Assembly (NCBI RefSeq): GCF_023973145.1
Contig: NZ_CP099546.1
Span: forward strand, 1,674,001 to 1,738,000
Reading direction: 5' to 3'
DNA length: 64,000 nucleotides
From: Natronosalvus vescus
Lineage (GTDB): Archaea > Halobacteriota > Halobacteria > Halobacteriales > Natrialbaceae
A model generated the notes under the pieces. That model was given only the letters and a program-made list of their open reading frames with translations. It searched no databases and had not been told where the DNA came from. Position numbers and translations under genes: made by a program. Shown here one piece after another: positions 1 to 8,902 of this stretch (the first letter of the stretch is position 1; every line of letters starts with the position of its first letter).

Positions 1-1
1 G

Positions 2-376
2 CGTGGCAACTGGCGACTGCTCGCTCGAGTCCTCTCACAACTCGCCCGGTTTCTGACGGGGGTCGAAATCCATCCCGCCGCACGGATCGGCCGGCGGGTA
101 ACGATCGACCACGGCATGGGCGTCGTTATCGGCGAAACGGCGATCGTCGGCGAGGACGTCCACCTGTATCACGGCGTCACTCTCGGTGGGGCGACGAACG
201 AACCGGTGAAGCGGCATCCGACGCTCGAGGACGGGGTACTCGTCGGGGCCAATGCGACACTGCTCGGCGACATCACCATCGGCGATGAGGCGACCGTGGG
301 CGCCGGTTCTGTCGTCACGGACTCCGTCGAGCCAGGTGCGACCGTTGCCGGCGTACCGGCCCGGAGAGTGGACTGA
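2..376 (+). CDS. cysE: Serine O-acetyltransferase, C-terminal part (5' cut by window edge)
   Basis: The frame is open from the window edge to a TGA at 374-376, so only the last ~124 residues are present. The residues show left-handed beta-helix hexapeptide repeats: [10 protein letters not shown], then [14 protein letters not shown] containing the catalytic His-Asp region, then GVTLGG and GANATLLG. The protein ends with VAGVPARRV, which is typical of CysE. The family transfers acetyl from acetyl-CoA to L-serine, the first step of cysteine synthesis in the cytosol. The upstream alpha-helical half and the start codon lie outside the window. Another hexapeptide acetyltransferase is possible, but the [13 protein letters not shown] stretch is strongly CysE-like. 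Confidence 0.9.
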   Translation, partial: RGNWRLLARVLSQLARFLTGVEIHPAARIGRRVTIDHGMGVVIGETAIVGEDVHLYHGVTLGGATNEPVKRHPTLEDGVLVGANATLLGDITIGDEATVGAGSVVTDSVEPGATVAGVPARRVD

Positions 377-562
377 TCGGCTCTGGCGGAACTGTTTTCG
401 GGAATCGTTTCATGACCACCGACGAGAGCCTCGAGTGAACGACCTCGATCCCGGAGCGGAGCGACACCGATTCCGGAGCAGGACGACATCGATCACGGAT
501 CCGACTGACGATCGTCCTGTACCGCTAAGGGGTTCGAGCCCCGAGACACACTCGAGACGTAC

Positions 563-1465
563 ATGTCGCCCTCGCACGACCGAACGAATCCACCCGACTC
601 GTCGCGAACGCCGGCAGCTAACGCCGAACTGGCGCTGTTACTCGAGGTTGCAGGGACGCCGAAACCCGGAAACGTCGACCGACGCCGCGATTTTCCCGAC
701 CTGCGATTCGAACACTTTCTGGCCGGTGCGGTCGGCGCTCGGCCAGGTCTCGAGCGCGCGGAACGCGGCGAGGCGATCGGGGCGACGTTCGAACGAGCCG
801 TCGAGGGGATGGCAGCACAGCGGGGTGGAAACACCCAGTTTGGTAGTCTCCTGTTGCTCGTCCCCCTCGTCGCCGCGACTCGAGCGGAACGCGAACTGGA
901 TCACCAGACCGCCAGATCGACCGTCGAGGCGACCACGGTCGAGGACAGCGTCGGGTTCTATCGCGCGTTCGATCACGTCGACGTCTTCGTCGACGACCCG
1001 CCGGCTGACCTCGAGCCACTCGACGCTCGTCGGGGCAAGGATGCGATCCCGGCGCTCGAGGAACGGGGCATAACGCTGTACGACGTGATGGACGCGAGCG
1101 TCCCCGGCGACGACGTCGCCCGGGAGTGGGTCACCGGGTTCGAACGGTCGTTCGAGACCGCCGATCGACTGGCAGCGCTCGATCCGGCCCGTTCGGCGAC
1201 CGACCGCGTCGCCTCGGTGTTCCTCTCCTTGCTCGCGGAGCGGCCGGACACGCTCATCGAGAAGCGTCACGGCGAGACGGTCGCCGCTGACGTCACTGAC
1301 CACGCCACCGACCTTCTCGAGTCGGGTGGCCTCGAGACCGTCCCTGACCGGGTCGACGCCTTCGCGGCCGATCTCGTCGACCGCGGCGTCAATCCGGGAA
1401 CGACGGCCGACATTACCGCTGCGGGGCTGTTCATCGCCCTCGATCGGGGAGGGTTCGACCTGTGA
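563..1465 (+). CDS. Triphosphoribosyl-dephospho-CoA synthase (CitG/MdcB-like) family protein
   Basis: A 300-residue cytosolic protein. The N-terminal LLEVAGTPKPGNVDRRRDF stretch, the downstream HFLAG segment and the GGNTQFGSLLLLVPL motif are hallmarks of the CitG fold. In bacteria the family makes the 2'-(5''-triphosphoribosyl)-3'-dephospho-CoA prosthetic-group precursor for citrate or malonate lyase. No lyase subunits are visible here, so the archaeal substrate is probably different. The stop codon overlaps the start of the DUF447 gene (GTGA at 1462-1465), which indicates translational coupling and a shared pathway. I recall, unverified, that CitG-like and DUF447 genes also co-occur in C1-carrier (methanopterin) clusters. 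The family is clear; the reaction is not. Confidence 0.8.
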   Translation: MSPSHDRTNPPDSSRTPAANAELALLLEVAGTPKPGNVDRRRDFPDLRFEHFLAGAVGARPGLERAERGEAIGATFERAVEGMAAQRGGNTQFGSLLLLVPLVAATRAERELDHQTARSTVEATTVEDSVGFYRAFDHVDVFVDDPPADLEPLDARRGKDAIPALEERGITLYDVMDASVPGDDVAREWVTGFERSFETADRLAALDPARSATDRVASVFLSLLAERPDTLIEKRHGETVAADVTDHATDLLESGGLETVPDRVDAFAADLVDRGVNPGTTADITAAGLFIALDRGGFDL

Positions 1466-2109
1466 GCGATCCCGAGGCCGACGGCGGAGCGGAACACGAT
1501 GGAGAATCGATTGGCTGGCCGATCGACCTGGACGGCGTCGCCGAAACCGTCGTCACGACGCTCGGCCCCAACGGGCTGTGGAACGTCGCAGCCCTCGGCG
1601 TGTTCGCCGGCGACCCCGCTCGAGCCCGCACCTGGGGGAACACCCGGACGCGCCGAAACTTCCACCGGCAGGGCGAGGGCTACGTTCAGTTCGTCCACGA
1701 CCCCGTCGACTTCGTCGACGCCGCCTTGACGATCACCGAACGGGACGACCCCGTCCTCGACTCGGCCGACGCCTGGGTGCGGGTAGCAGTCGAGTCGGTC
1801 GATTCGGGGACGATCGACGGCACCGACTGGGAGGAGTGGACGCTCGAGCCACTCGAGTCGGTAATCGAACACGAGACGGTGACGCCGATCAACCGCGGGT
1901 TCGGTGCTGTCATCGAGGCGACGGTCGCCGCTTCGCGACTGGAAGTCGACGGCTACGATCGGACTGATCTGGAGAGCCGCCTCGATCACGCACTCGACGT
2001 CGTCGATCGAGCAGGCGGGACGCGTGAGCGCCAGGCCTTCTCGAGGCTCGTCGCCGTCAGCGAGTGGACGCCCTCGCGCGATCGTCGTGCGGTGATCGAG
2101 TGGCTGTAG
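1462..2109 (+). CDS. DUF447 family protein (flavin-reductase-like split barrel)
   Basis: A 215-residue acidic protein starting at a GTG that overlaps the stop of the CitG-like gene. The N-terminus (TVVTTLGPNGLWNVAALGVF), followed by a TWGNTRTRRNF segment and a YVQFVHDPVDFVDAAL segment, is characteristic of the archaeal DUF447 family. The fold is expected to be an FMN-binding split barrel followed by a small helical C-terminal domain. The biochemical role is unknown. The four-base overlap implies production together with the CitG-like protein. A flavoprotein or cofactor-synthesis role is an inference from fold and neighbour only. Confidence 0.8.
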   Translation: MSDPEADGGAEHDGESIGWPIDLDGVAETVVTTLGPNGLWNVAALGVFAGDPARARTWGNTRTRRNFHRQGEGYVQFVHDPVDFVDAALTITERDDPVLDSADAWVRVAVESVDSGTIDGTDWEEWTLEPLESVIEHETVTPINRGFGAVIEATVAASRLEVDGYDRTDLESRLDHALDVVDRAGGTRERQAFSRLVAVSEWTPSRDRRAVIEWL

Positions 2110-2185
2110 CTGGAGTTGCCACGCGTCGAGCGGGCGGCGAACGGGTACTGTGACCGAACCGTCACCTGCCGTCGCAAAATGGTGC

Positions 2186-2193
2186 GATATAAG
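2186..2193 (+). promoter_or_regulatory. TATA box of rps17e
   Basis: GATATAAG lies about 27 bp upstream of the ATG at 2217. This is the spacing expected for a leaderless haloarchaeal transcript. Confidence 0.6.
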
Positions 2194-2216
2194 AGTCTCT
2201 AGACGGAAGCCCACGT

Positions 2217-2408
2217 ATGGCCATCAAACCGGCATACATCAAGAAGACCGGGAACGTCCTCCTCGAGAAGTACCCGGAGGCGTTCACCACCGACTTCGAA
2301 CAGAACAAAGACAGCGTCACGGAGCTGACGAACATCGAATCGAAAGGCGTTCGAAACCGAATCGCCGGCTACGTCACACGGAAGAAGGGCGCAGCCATTT
2401 CGGCCTGA
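2217..2408 (+). CDS. rps17e: 30S ribosomal protein S17e
   Basis: A 63-residue protein beginning MAIKPAYIKKTGNVLLEKYP and ending RIAGYVTRKKG. The sequence is almost diagnostic of archaeal/eukaryotic S17e, and the length fits the short archaeal form. It is a component of the small ribosomal subunit in the cytosol. It has its own TATA box and stands alone: the DUF447 gene ends about 107 bp upstream and the next gene is convergent. Compared with the surrounding proteins it is rich in lysine, as expected for an RNA-binding protein. Confidence 0.96.
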   Translation: MAIKPAYIKKTGNVLLEKYPEAFTTDFEQNKDSVTELTNIESKGVRNRIAGYVTRKKGAAISA

Positions 2409-2495
2409 ACTGACTGTTTCACTCACTCGAGAACGGACGTTCCGAGCGACGGCACTCGTCCGTGCAACGTCCTCGTCTTTCAGGTCGTTTCGACC

Positions 2496-3323
2496 TCATC
2501 CACGATCGGGTCTGAGTTCGTCGATCACCCGACAGGCGTTTTTCGAGAACGCCCGACGGAGTTTGTCCGCGGACACGTCGAGTGTGAGGATCTCCATGAT
2601 CGCCACGTTCGGATGCGATGCCGGCGCGCCGCTGCCGAAAAACACACGATCGGGATGCTCGAGTAATGCCCGCTCGAGAACGTCCCGGTAGCGGACGACG
2701 CTCGTGTCGAGATAGCAGTCGTCGATGAATTCGAGGCGATCGATCAGCTCGTGCATGAGCGATCGGTTCAACGGATGACCGCCGAAGTGTGAGACGATGA
2801 CCGGAAAGCCGCGCCCGAGTAGGGTCTCGGCGAGGGTAGCGGGGGGTGCGCCCTCGCCACCGGCGACGATCACCGGGAGGCCGACGGTTTCCAGTTGCTC
2901 AAGGACGGCGTCGTCCGGCACGCCGTCGACGGTCGGGTCGAGGACGAAGCCGTGGAAGCGGTCGTCGTAGGCGTACTGCTCGACGTCCTCTGGGGTGGTG
3001 TGGTACGGCTGTCGTCGACGAAGGGCGTTTCGCAGCCGACCGGTCTGATCGGTGTCCGGTGCTTCCGCGCCGTTGATTCGGGCAAACGCGACGAAGGGGC
3101 GTTCGACGCTGAGTCGGGCAACGCCGTTGTTCGGGGCGACGTACGATTCCCCGGGTGTCACGCCCGGGAAGACGACCGATCTGACGATGCCGGCCTGATG
3201 CATCTCGCGCTCGAGTCGGTCTGGAGAGGCGGGCGTCGGCCCACCCCGCGGTCTGGTGGTCGCGTCGGGCGTCAACTGGGCGTGGACGTCGACGACGCGG
3301 AACTCGTGTTCCAGCTCGAGCAT
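2496..3323 (-). CDS. Amidohydrolase (amidohydrolase_2, TIM-barrel metal-dependent hydrolase)
   Basis: A 275-residue protein. The N-terminal FRVVDVHAQLTPDA resembles the DxHxH metal site of the amidohydrolase_2 family but has HAQ in place of the usual HxH. The middle contains VSHFGGHPL. Near the C-terminus, DRVFFGSGAPASHP is the usual position of the catalytic aspartate region (here GSGAP where relatives often have GSDxP). The family hydrolyses or decarboxylates small cyclic or aromatic substrates. The altered metal ligands make activity uncertain and the substrate cannot be guessed. The gene is divergent from the thermosome gene. Confidence 0.7.
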   Translation of the reverse strand: MLELEHEFRVVDVHAQLTPDATTRPRGGPTPASPDRLEREMHQAGIVRSVVFPGVTPGESYVAPNNGVARLSVERPFVAFARINGAEAPDTDQTGRLRNALRRRQPYHTTPEDVEQYAYDDRFHGFVLDPTVDGVPDDAVLEQLETVGLPVIVAGGEGAPPATLAETLLGRGFPVIVSHFGGHPLNRSLMHELIDRLEFIDDCYLDTSVVRYRDVLERALLEHPDRVFFGSGAPASHPNVAIMEILTLDVSADKLRRAFSKNACRVIDELRPDRG

Positions 3324-3429
3324 TCGTCCGGGTGTTGTAGCCCATCCCTCAAGGTGCTACCGGCTGCGTCCGTCTCACGACCGTGTGTCGACCTGTCGCA
3401 CACAATCGCCAGAGGGGAGCGAGTTGGCA

Positions 3430-3444
3430 CCGAAACAGTTTTAT
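3430..3444 (+). promoter_or_regulatory. BRE/TATA promoter of the thermosome gene
   Basis: CGAAACAG followed by TTTATA is a textbook haloarchaeal BRE/TATA pair. It is placed about 37 bp before the ATG at 3479 and predicts a short or absent leader. Confidence 0.7.
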
Positions 3445-3478
3445 AGAAGTGCTGACGATACATCTACTGAGGTTCAAC

Positions 3479-5056
3479 ATGGCACAACAGCAACGCATGG
3501 GCGGACAGCCCCTGTTCATCCTGAGCGAGGACAGCAAGCGAACGCAGGGTCGGGACGCACAGTCGTCGAACATCATGGCCGGCAAGGCCGTCGCAGAGGC
3601 CGTACGGACGACGCTCGGGCCCCGCGGCATGGACAAGATGCTCGTCGACGGGAGCGGCAACGTCGTCATTACGAACGATGGGGCGACCATCCTGAACGAG
3701 ATGGACATCGAGCACCCTGCCGCACAGATGATCGTCGAAGTGGCCGAAACCCAGGAGGACGAGATCGGCGACGGCACGACGACCGCCGCCGTTCTCGCCG
3801 GGAACCTCCTGGCCGAGGCGGAGGATCTCATCGAGCAGGACGTCCACGCGACGACGATCGTCGAGGGCTACCACGAAGCCGCTCGCATCGCGCTCGAGGC
3901 CATCGAAAACCAGGTACTCGACGCCGATGTCGACGACGATCTGCTCCGTCAGGTCGCCGAATCGAGCATGACCGGCAAAGGAACCGGTGGGCTGACGACC
4001 GAAGCCCTCAGCGAGACGGTCGTCGAAACCGTTCGGCACGTCGACACCGACGACGGCGTTCAGCGTGACAACATCGACATCCACACGCAGGTCGGCGCGT
4101 CCTCGAGTGCGACCGAACTGATTCCGGGTATCGTTCTCGACGAGGAACCCGCCCACGACGACATGCCTTCGACCGTCGAAGACGCCTCCGTGGCGATCCT
4201 CGACGTCGAACTGGGCGTTCGAACGGGTGAGATCGACGCCGAGTACTCGATCGACTCGATCGACCAGCTTAGTGCCGCGATCGACGCCGAAGAGGCCGAA
4301 CTCCGCCAGTACGCCCAGGATGTCATCGACAGCGGCGTCGACGTGCTCTTTACGACTGATGACGTCGACGACCGTGTCGCCTCGCTGCTCGCTACCGAAG
4401 GCATCCTGACGTTCGACGACATCAGCAACAAGAAGGCCCGGAAGGTCGCCAACGCGACGGGTGCCCGCCGCATCGGCGCGCTCGAAGACCTCACCGAGGA
4501 CGCCTTCGGTCAGGCCGACCGCATCCGCACGGAAACCTACGGCGACGACGACCTCGCGTTCGTCGAGGGTGGTGCGGCCGCCGAAGCCGTCACCGTCTTC
4601 GTCCGTGGCGGCACCGACCACGTCGTCGACGAACTCGAGCGAGCTATCAAAGATGCCCTCGACGTCGTCACCGCAGCCCTCGATTCGGGCGAGGTCGTTC
4701 CCGGTGCTGGCGCTACCGAAATCGCCATCGCCGACCACGTCCGCTCGGCTGCCGCCGGCATCGAAGGCCGCAAACAGCTCGCCGTCACGGCGTTCGCTGA
4801 CGCCCTCGATATCGTCCCACGGACGCTCGCCGGTAACAGCGGCCAGGATCCGATCGACTCGCTGGTCGACCTCCGTGCGGCCCACGAAGCCGAGGGACGC
4901 GCTGGGTTGATCACCAACGGCGAAACCGTCACCATCGACGACCCCGTCGAGTACGGCGTCGTCGACCCTGCCGACGTCAAGCGTGAAGCTGTCGAAAGTG
5001 CCACCGAAGCCGCAACGATGATCGTTCGTATCGACGACGTCATCGCCGCCGAGTAA
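3479..5056 (+). CDS. Thermosome subunit (group II chaperonin) lacking a GGM tail
   Basis: A 525-residue chaperonin subunit. The start at 3479 ([15 protein letters not shown]) was chosen over an upstream in-frame ATG because it is family-typical and follows a promoter at about 37 bp. The nucleotide-binding motifs are [18 protein letters not shown] and, around residue 97, GDGTT with the catalytic aspartate. The equatorial domain returns near the C-terminus with VVPGAGATE. Thermosomes form double-ring complexes that fold proteins with ATP in the cytosol. The chain ends at RIDDVIAAE without the glycine/methionine repeat tail of many haloarchaeal subunits, so it resembles the shorter paralogue type (Cct3-like). 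Numbering is left open because the paralogues are not in the window. Confidence 0.93.
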   Translation: MAQQQRMGGQPLFILSEDSKRTQGRDAQSSNIMAGKAVAEAVRTTLGPRGMDKMLVDGSGNVVITNDGATILNEMDIEHPAAQMIVEVAETQEDEIGDGTTTAAVLAGNLLAEAEDLIEQDVHATTIVEGYHEAARIALEAIENQVLDADVDDDLLRQVAESSMTGKGTGGLTTEALSETVVETVRHVDTDDGVQRDNIDIHTQVGASSSATELIPGIVLDEEPAHDDMPSTVEDASVAILDVELGVRTGEIDAEYSIDSIDQLSAAIDAEEAELRQYAQDVIDSGVDVLFTTDDVDDRVASLLATEGILTFDDISNKKARKVANATGARRIGALEDLTEDAFGQADRIRTETYGDDDLAFVEGGAAAEAVTVFVRGGTDHVVDELERAIKDALDVVTAALDSGEVVPGAGATEIAIADHVRSAAAGIEGRKQLAVTAFADALDIVPRTLAGNSGQDPIDSLVDLRAAHEAEGRAGLITNGETVTIDDPVEYGVVDPADVKREAVESATEAATMIVRIDDVIAAE

Positions 5057-5141
5057 GGCGATCTTCCGTTTCTATTTCGTATCATCTTCAATGTAATTAG
5101 CCGACACTGTTAAGTGTTAACATGTGATATCTACAATCGTA

Positions 5142-5501
5142 ATGTCCCACAGCCCACCGACTGATCGACTGACCCGTTTTGGGGGGCCAGCGAACCGGCC
5201 GGTCTACTACGACGACCGACGGGGGACGTACCACACGTGGTACGATCGTGGGGAGTACGAACCGGTGAGTACCGCTATCTTGATGGCCGTTTCATCGATT
5301 CGCGGTATCGACCCGGAGTATCTCGAGCCGCTTCGGGATGCGATCGATCCGGATGCGTTAAACGAGTTATTCAACGACTGGGACGGTCAAAAAAGGGGGC
5401 TCGAGTCCGTCGCCGTTTCGTTTATCTACGGACAGTGTACGGTCACGGTTCACGGCGATGGCGAGATCGTCATCGAACCGATGGCGTTACCAGTAACCTG
5501 A
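5142..5501 (+). CDS. HalOD1 output-domain protein
   Basis: A 119-residue protein. ATG 5142 (MSHSPPTDRL) is preferred over an in-frame GTG six codons upstream. The core, STAILMAVSSIRGIDPEYLEPLRDAIDPDALNELF, and the closing strands (VSFIYGQCTVTVHGDGEIVIEP) match the small halobacterial output domain HalOD1. That domain is found alone or behind response-regulator and PAS modules. A stand-alone HalOD1 protein is presumed to be a signalling or regulatory partner. Its ligand is unknown. Confidence 0.75.
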   Translation: MSHSPPTDRLTRFGGPANRPVYYDDRRGTYHTWYDRGEYEPVSTAILMAVSSIRGIDPEYLEPLRDAIDPDALNELFNDWDGQKRGLESVAVSFIYGQCTVTVHGDGEIVIEPMALPVT

Positions 5502-5516
5502 TACTCGCCGAACCGG

Positions 5517-6473
5517 TTATCGCTCCATTCGAGCTACCCAGTGGCGTGGCGCATCGAGTTCGCTGTCGGATGGGAGGTTGTCGGGATGGTTCCAGACCTG
5601 GCTGGCGAACGTGAGGTCTCTGGCATCCGTGACGGCTTCGAAGAAGGCTTTTCCGCGTTCGTACTGGCGCTGTTTTAACCCCAGTCCGAGCAGTCGCCTG
5701 AACAGTTGCTGGAGTGGGCCACGACCCTGTCTCCGGGCGTCGAGTTTTCGACGGAGATCCTCGTACTCGTCGTCGAACGCGTGATCCATCAGGAGTTCGG
5801 CGTACCCCTCGACGACGGTCATCGTCGTATCGAGTTCACGAAACACGCTCCGGTCGAACGACCCCTCGGCGAGTGCGTCGATGCCGTCTTGCATCCGCGA
5901 CTCGAGATGGGTCGACAGCCAGGGGGCAGCGCCGAACTCCGCGGCGTGGGTCACCTCGTGGAAGGCGATCCAGCGGCGGAACCGATCGGGATCGACCTCG
6001 AGAACCTCGGCCGCCTTCAGGATGTTCGGTCGGACGAAATATAGCGCGTGGTCGTCCTCTGGCGTCTCCGCGAGCAGGAGTGGGTCGTACTGGCCGAGCA
6101 CGTTTCGGCCGAGAAACGCCAACAGGACGGTCATCGTCCCGGTATTGATCGTTCGCGCAGCACCCGGGAACGCGCCAAGCTGGGATTCCATCGGGGCCAT
6201 CACGCGTTCGAACGTCTCGATGTTGGCGTCGATCCAGTGATGTCGGTTCTGAATTTCGACCACCTCGGGAACGTCGAACTCGAGTCCGGCGGCGGCCCGG
6301 ACGCCCGCTCGCGCATCGCGGACGTCTCGAGCGTAAGCGGCCTGTTCGTCGGATTCGAGAGAGATCGATCCAGGCTCCGTGGCGGCCTTCGCGGCCTCAG
6401 AAGCGGCGTGCCAGTCCACGGCGGCGTCGCCGGAGGCGCCGGCAACGGCACGAACGCTATGAAAGAGATTCAC
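5517..6473 (-). CDS. Zinc-dependent metalloprotease, DUF2342/zincin_2 family
   Basis: A 318-residue protein with a GTG start. The zinc motif HEVTHAAEF (HExxH plus a downstream glutamate) lies mid-chain after the RWIAF segment. The family segments GQYDPLLL and YFVRPNI occur before it, and VVEGYAELLMDHAF after it. This is the family often labelled 'coenzyme F420 biosynthesis-associated', although no F420 gene is visible here. The enzyme is expected to be cytosolic, since no signal peptide is seen, and the substrate is unknown. The gene is convergent with the HalOD1 gene. Confidence 0.8.
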   Translation of the reverse strand: MNLFHSVRAVAGASGDAAVDWHAASEAAKAATEPGSISLESDEQAAYARDVRDARAGVRAAAGLEFDVPEVVEIQNRHHWIDANIETFERVMAPMESQLGAFPGAARTINTGTMTVLLAFLGRNVLGQYDPLLLAETPEDDHALYFVRPNILKAAEVLEVDPDRFRRWIAFHEVTHAAEFGAAPWLSTHLESRMQDGIDALAEGSFDRSVFRELDTTMTVVEGYAELLMDHAFDDEYEDLRRKLDARRQGRGPLQQLFRRLLGLGLKQRQYERGKAFFEAVTDARDLTFASQVWNHPDNLPSDSELDAPRHWVARMER

Positions 6474-6741
6474 ACGACGAGATACGGGAACGGGGACAAA
6501 AAGGGTTCTGACGAAACAAACGAGAACGTACGGATCTGGATGTCAGTTTCAGACGTTCGTTGAGCGTGTCAGTTTTGGATGCGCCTCGAACGATCGAGCG
6601 AGACTCGAGTGATGATCGCTGGGCATGGGACGTCGCAGGTGGTCGGATCACTGGCCGACGGCGTCTCAAATACGGGTTCGAATACGACGGCATCTGTCAG
6701 AAAGTGTTGAGGTAGCGCAGGTTCGGCCGTTTCGGGGCGAT

Positions 6742-7041
6742 TCAAGAGACGATGATGTCCGGTTCGTCCTGTTCCTCGAGTTCGGATTCGTCGTCGCCGC
6801 CGCGGAGTTTCTTCACGCCGATTGCGATGGCGACGAGCGCGATCAGGGCCAGCACGACGCCAACGGCAGCGCCTTTTCCTCCTTCCTCGTCGGCGGCCGC
6901 GGCGTCCTCGTCGTCGGTCGCTACGGCTTCGTCGGTGTCACTGGTGGTGCCGAACGGTGCCGCCTCACCGATTTCTTTGGGACCGAACTGGGTGTCACCG
7001 TCCAGATGCAACTCGATAAACGTGAACTTTTTTTCGCCCAT
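6742..7041 (-). CDS. Small membrane-anchored acidic protein, unrecognised family
   Basis: A 99-residue protein. The start at 7041 (MGEKKFTFIELHLDG) was chosen because the 24 upstream codons have no family-like content and a plausible TATA lies just upstream on this strand. The chain has an N-terminal beta-rich segment (about 1-30), an acidic linker (about 40-60), one clear membrane helix (AAVGVVLALIALVAIAIGV) and a charged C-terminal tail rich in D/E. I do not recognise the function. It is divergent from the M42 peptidase gene, with only 147 bp between the two start codons, so the promoters may be shared. Confidence 0.65.
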   Translation of the reverse strand: MGEKKFTFIELHLDGDTQFGPKEIGEAAPFGTTSDTDEAVATDDEDAAAADEEGGKGAAVGVVLALIALVAIAIGVKKLRGGDDESELEEQDEPDIIVS

Positions 7042-7188
7042 AACACACAGTACGACGACTCGACATTTATCCTTTGTGCTGTGATGAGACAGGCCATAGC
7101 ATTGCCACAGCACTCACCTCTCGAGGTCGGATCATGCCTCGAGACCGGGTTCCAACAGGTTCAAACCCCGACCGTTCGATTTCCGAGT

Positions 7189-8250
7189 ATGGATACATCG
7201 GCTCGCGAGTTCCTCGTCGAGTTGCTCGAGACGCCATCGCCCTCTGGCTACGAAACCCGCGGGCAGCGCGTCTGGCTCGAGTACGTCGAACAGTTCGCGG
7301 ACGACGTTCGTACCGACGCCTACGGAAACGCTATCGCCGTCCACGAGGGCGATCCCGACGCGCCGGAAATCGTCCTGACTGGTCACGCCGACGAGATCGG
7401 ATTTCTCGTCAAATCGATCGACGACGACGGGTTCGTCCGCCCCGGGCGTATCGGCGGGAGCGACCCCTCCGTCTCCCGTGGGCAACACGTCACGATCCAC
7501 ACCGACGACGGCCCCGTGGATGGCGTCATCGGCCAGACGGCGATCCACCTCCGGGAAGACGACGGCGACGACCCCGAAATCACCGATCTCTGGATCGACA
7601 TCGGTGCCGACAGCGAGGACGAGGCGGCCGAGCGCGTTCGGATCGGCGACCCGATCACGTTCTCCTCGACTGTGTCCTGGCTCTCCGAAACCCGCCTCGC
7701 TGCGAGAGGGGTCGACAACCGCGTCGGCACCTGGGCGGCCGCTGAGGGATTTCGCCAGGCTGTCGAGAACGGTACCGAGGCGACCGTATACGCCGTTTCG
7801 ACCGTCCAGGAGGAACTCGGCATCAAGGGCGCGAAGATGGTCGGATTCGACCTTGAGCCCGACGCCGTCGTCGTCGTGGACGTCGGTCACGCGGTCGATT
7901 ACCCCTCCGCGCCGAGCGAGAAGACGAGCCAGATGGAACTCGGCGGGGGGCCGGCGCTCGGCCGCGGTAGCACCAACCACCCGGTGCTCTTCGACGCCTT
8001 GCGATCGATCGCTGAGGACGTCGAGATCGACGTCCAGATCGAAGCCCTCGGTGGCGGCACCGGCACGGACGCGGACGGCTTCTTCACCGCCGCTGGCGGC
8101 ATCCCCTCCCAGGTCGTCAGCGTCCCCAACCGCTACATGCACACCCCGGTGGAAGTGATCGAGACGGACGACCTCGAGGAGATTGCGACGCTTCTTGGCG
8201 CGTTCGCGAGCGAGGCCCACACGTTCACTCCGTTCACTGTGGACGTCTGA
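7189..8250 (+). CDS. M42 family metallopeptidase (tetrahedral-aminopeptidase type)
   Basis: A 353-residue protein. ATG 7189 (MDTSAREFLVELLETPSPSGYE) is the family-typical start; the long upstream open frame is ignored. The metal ligands are visible in order: GHADEIGFL, then GVDNRVG with the bridging aspartate, STVQEELG with the Glu-Glu catalytic pair, and VVDVGHAVDYPS. The C-terminus carries GGGTGTDADGF. M42 enzymes are dinuclear Zn/Co aminopeptidases that assemble into dodecameric tetrahedra and clear short peptides in the cytosol. A second M42 gene lies about 4 kb downstream on the other strand. Confidence 0.92.
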   Translation: MDTSAREFLVELLETPSPSGYETRGQRVWLEYVEQFADDVRTDAYGNAIAVHEGDPDAPEIVLTGHADEIGFLVKSIDDDGFVRPGRIGGSDPSVSRGQHVTIHTDDGPVDGVIGQTAIHLREDDGDDPEITDLWIDIGADSEDEAAERVRIGDPITFSSTVSWLSETRLAARGVDNRVGTWAAAEGFRQAVENGTEATVYAVSTVQEELGIKGAKMVGFDLEPDAVVVVDVGHAVDYPSAPSEKTSQMELGGGPALGRGSTNHPVLFDALRSIAEDVEIDVQIEALGGGTGTDADGFFTAAGGIPSQVVSVPNRYMHTPVEVIETDDLEEIATLLGAFASEAHTFTPFTVDV

Positions 8251-8902
8251 ACGGGGTCGGACACTGACCTCGAGCGAGTCGATTCCTGTTTTGCGTTTCG
8301 GGCAATCGATTCGAGGTTCGAGTCGAACCGGCGCACGTGAAGCACCACCCAGGTTCCGCAGTACATAAACGCGATCAGACCCTACTGGGACTGCGTACCT
8401 TTAGTCCCCGGCCGAGTACACCCACTTTGGGTGCGATGACAGACCGGCGAACCCGGGTACGCGACACCGATAGCGACACCGTGTGGCGGTTCACACCGGC
8501 ACACCAGTTGGTGGTTCCTGTGGAACCGCTCGCCCGGCACGAGGGTTAGCCAGCAGACGCGGCATGCCGCCTCGGGATGATGCTGGACGTTAGTGTTCCG
8601 GGTGATATTTTGCGTACACTAAAGGCATTTAACGGATAGGTGCGATGGAACGCGATGTCCCTCGAGAGAGGAGTCGACGACCCCACTCGTTTCTAACGGG
8701 GAGTGTAATGATGACCGCCCTGATGGTGCCCTCTCCTCACGGCATCGGATCGTCTCCTTGAGGCTCCCTTCATTGTTGCGTCGTCCGGGTCTCCCGGACG
8801 AGTTTGCCGCTCGATGCGGCGTTACGCTACGCCGACATCGCTCAGTCTGTACGCCAACGACGCTCCGTTATCCTTTAGCGCCCGCAGGTCAAATCGCTTC
8901 CA
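8251..8902. other. 652-bp intergenic region with two doubtful mini-ORFs
   Basis: This is the region between the M42 peptidase gene and gatB. A 37-codon frame (8436-8549) lies downstream of an AT-rich TACATAAA at about 8362. A 38-codon frame (8645-8761) opens 12 bp after ATTTAAC. Neither has a recognisable product. The last 40 bp carry the probable gatB promoter (TCCTTTAG at 8871-8878, about 28 bp before the ATG). I see no tRNA, transposase or strong terminator. Confidence 0.5.
8436..8549 (+). CDS. Possible 37-residue peptide, unknown
   Basis: The open frame starts MTDRRTRVRDTDSDTVWRF and ends VEPLARHEG. Third codon positions are mostly G/C, as in real genes of this window, and an AT-rich TACATAAA lies about 70 bp upstream. 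No family is recognised. It could equally be a chance frame in GC-rich DNA. Confidence 0.25.
   Translation: MTDRRTRVRDTDSDTVWRFTPAHQLVVPVEPLARHEG

Noticed and set aside
3464-4885. 473-codon frame antisense to the thermosome gene
   Set aside because: It is a mirror of the chaperonin coding pattern, with no recognisable motif.
8645-8761. 38-codon frame in the gap before gatB (starts MERDVPRERS)
   Set aside because: No family, and its promoter support is only one AT-rich word. It overlaps another 13-codon frame (8655), so chance is likely.
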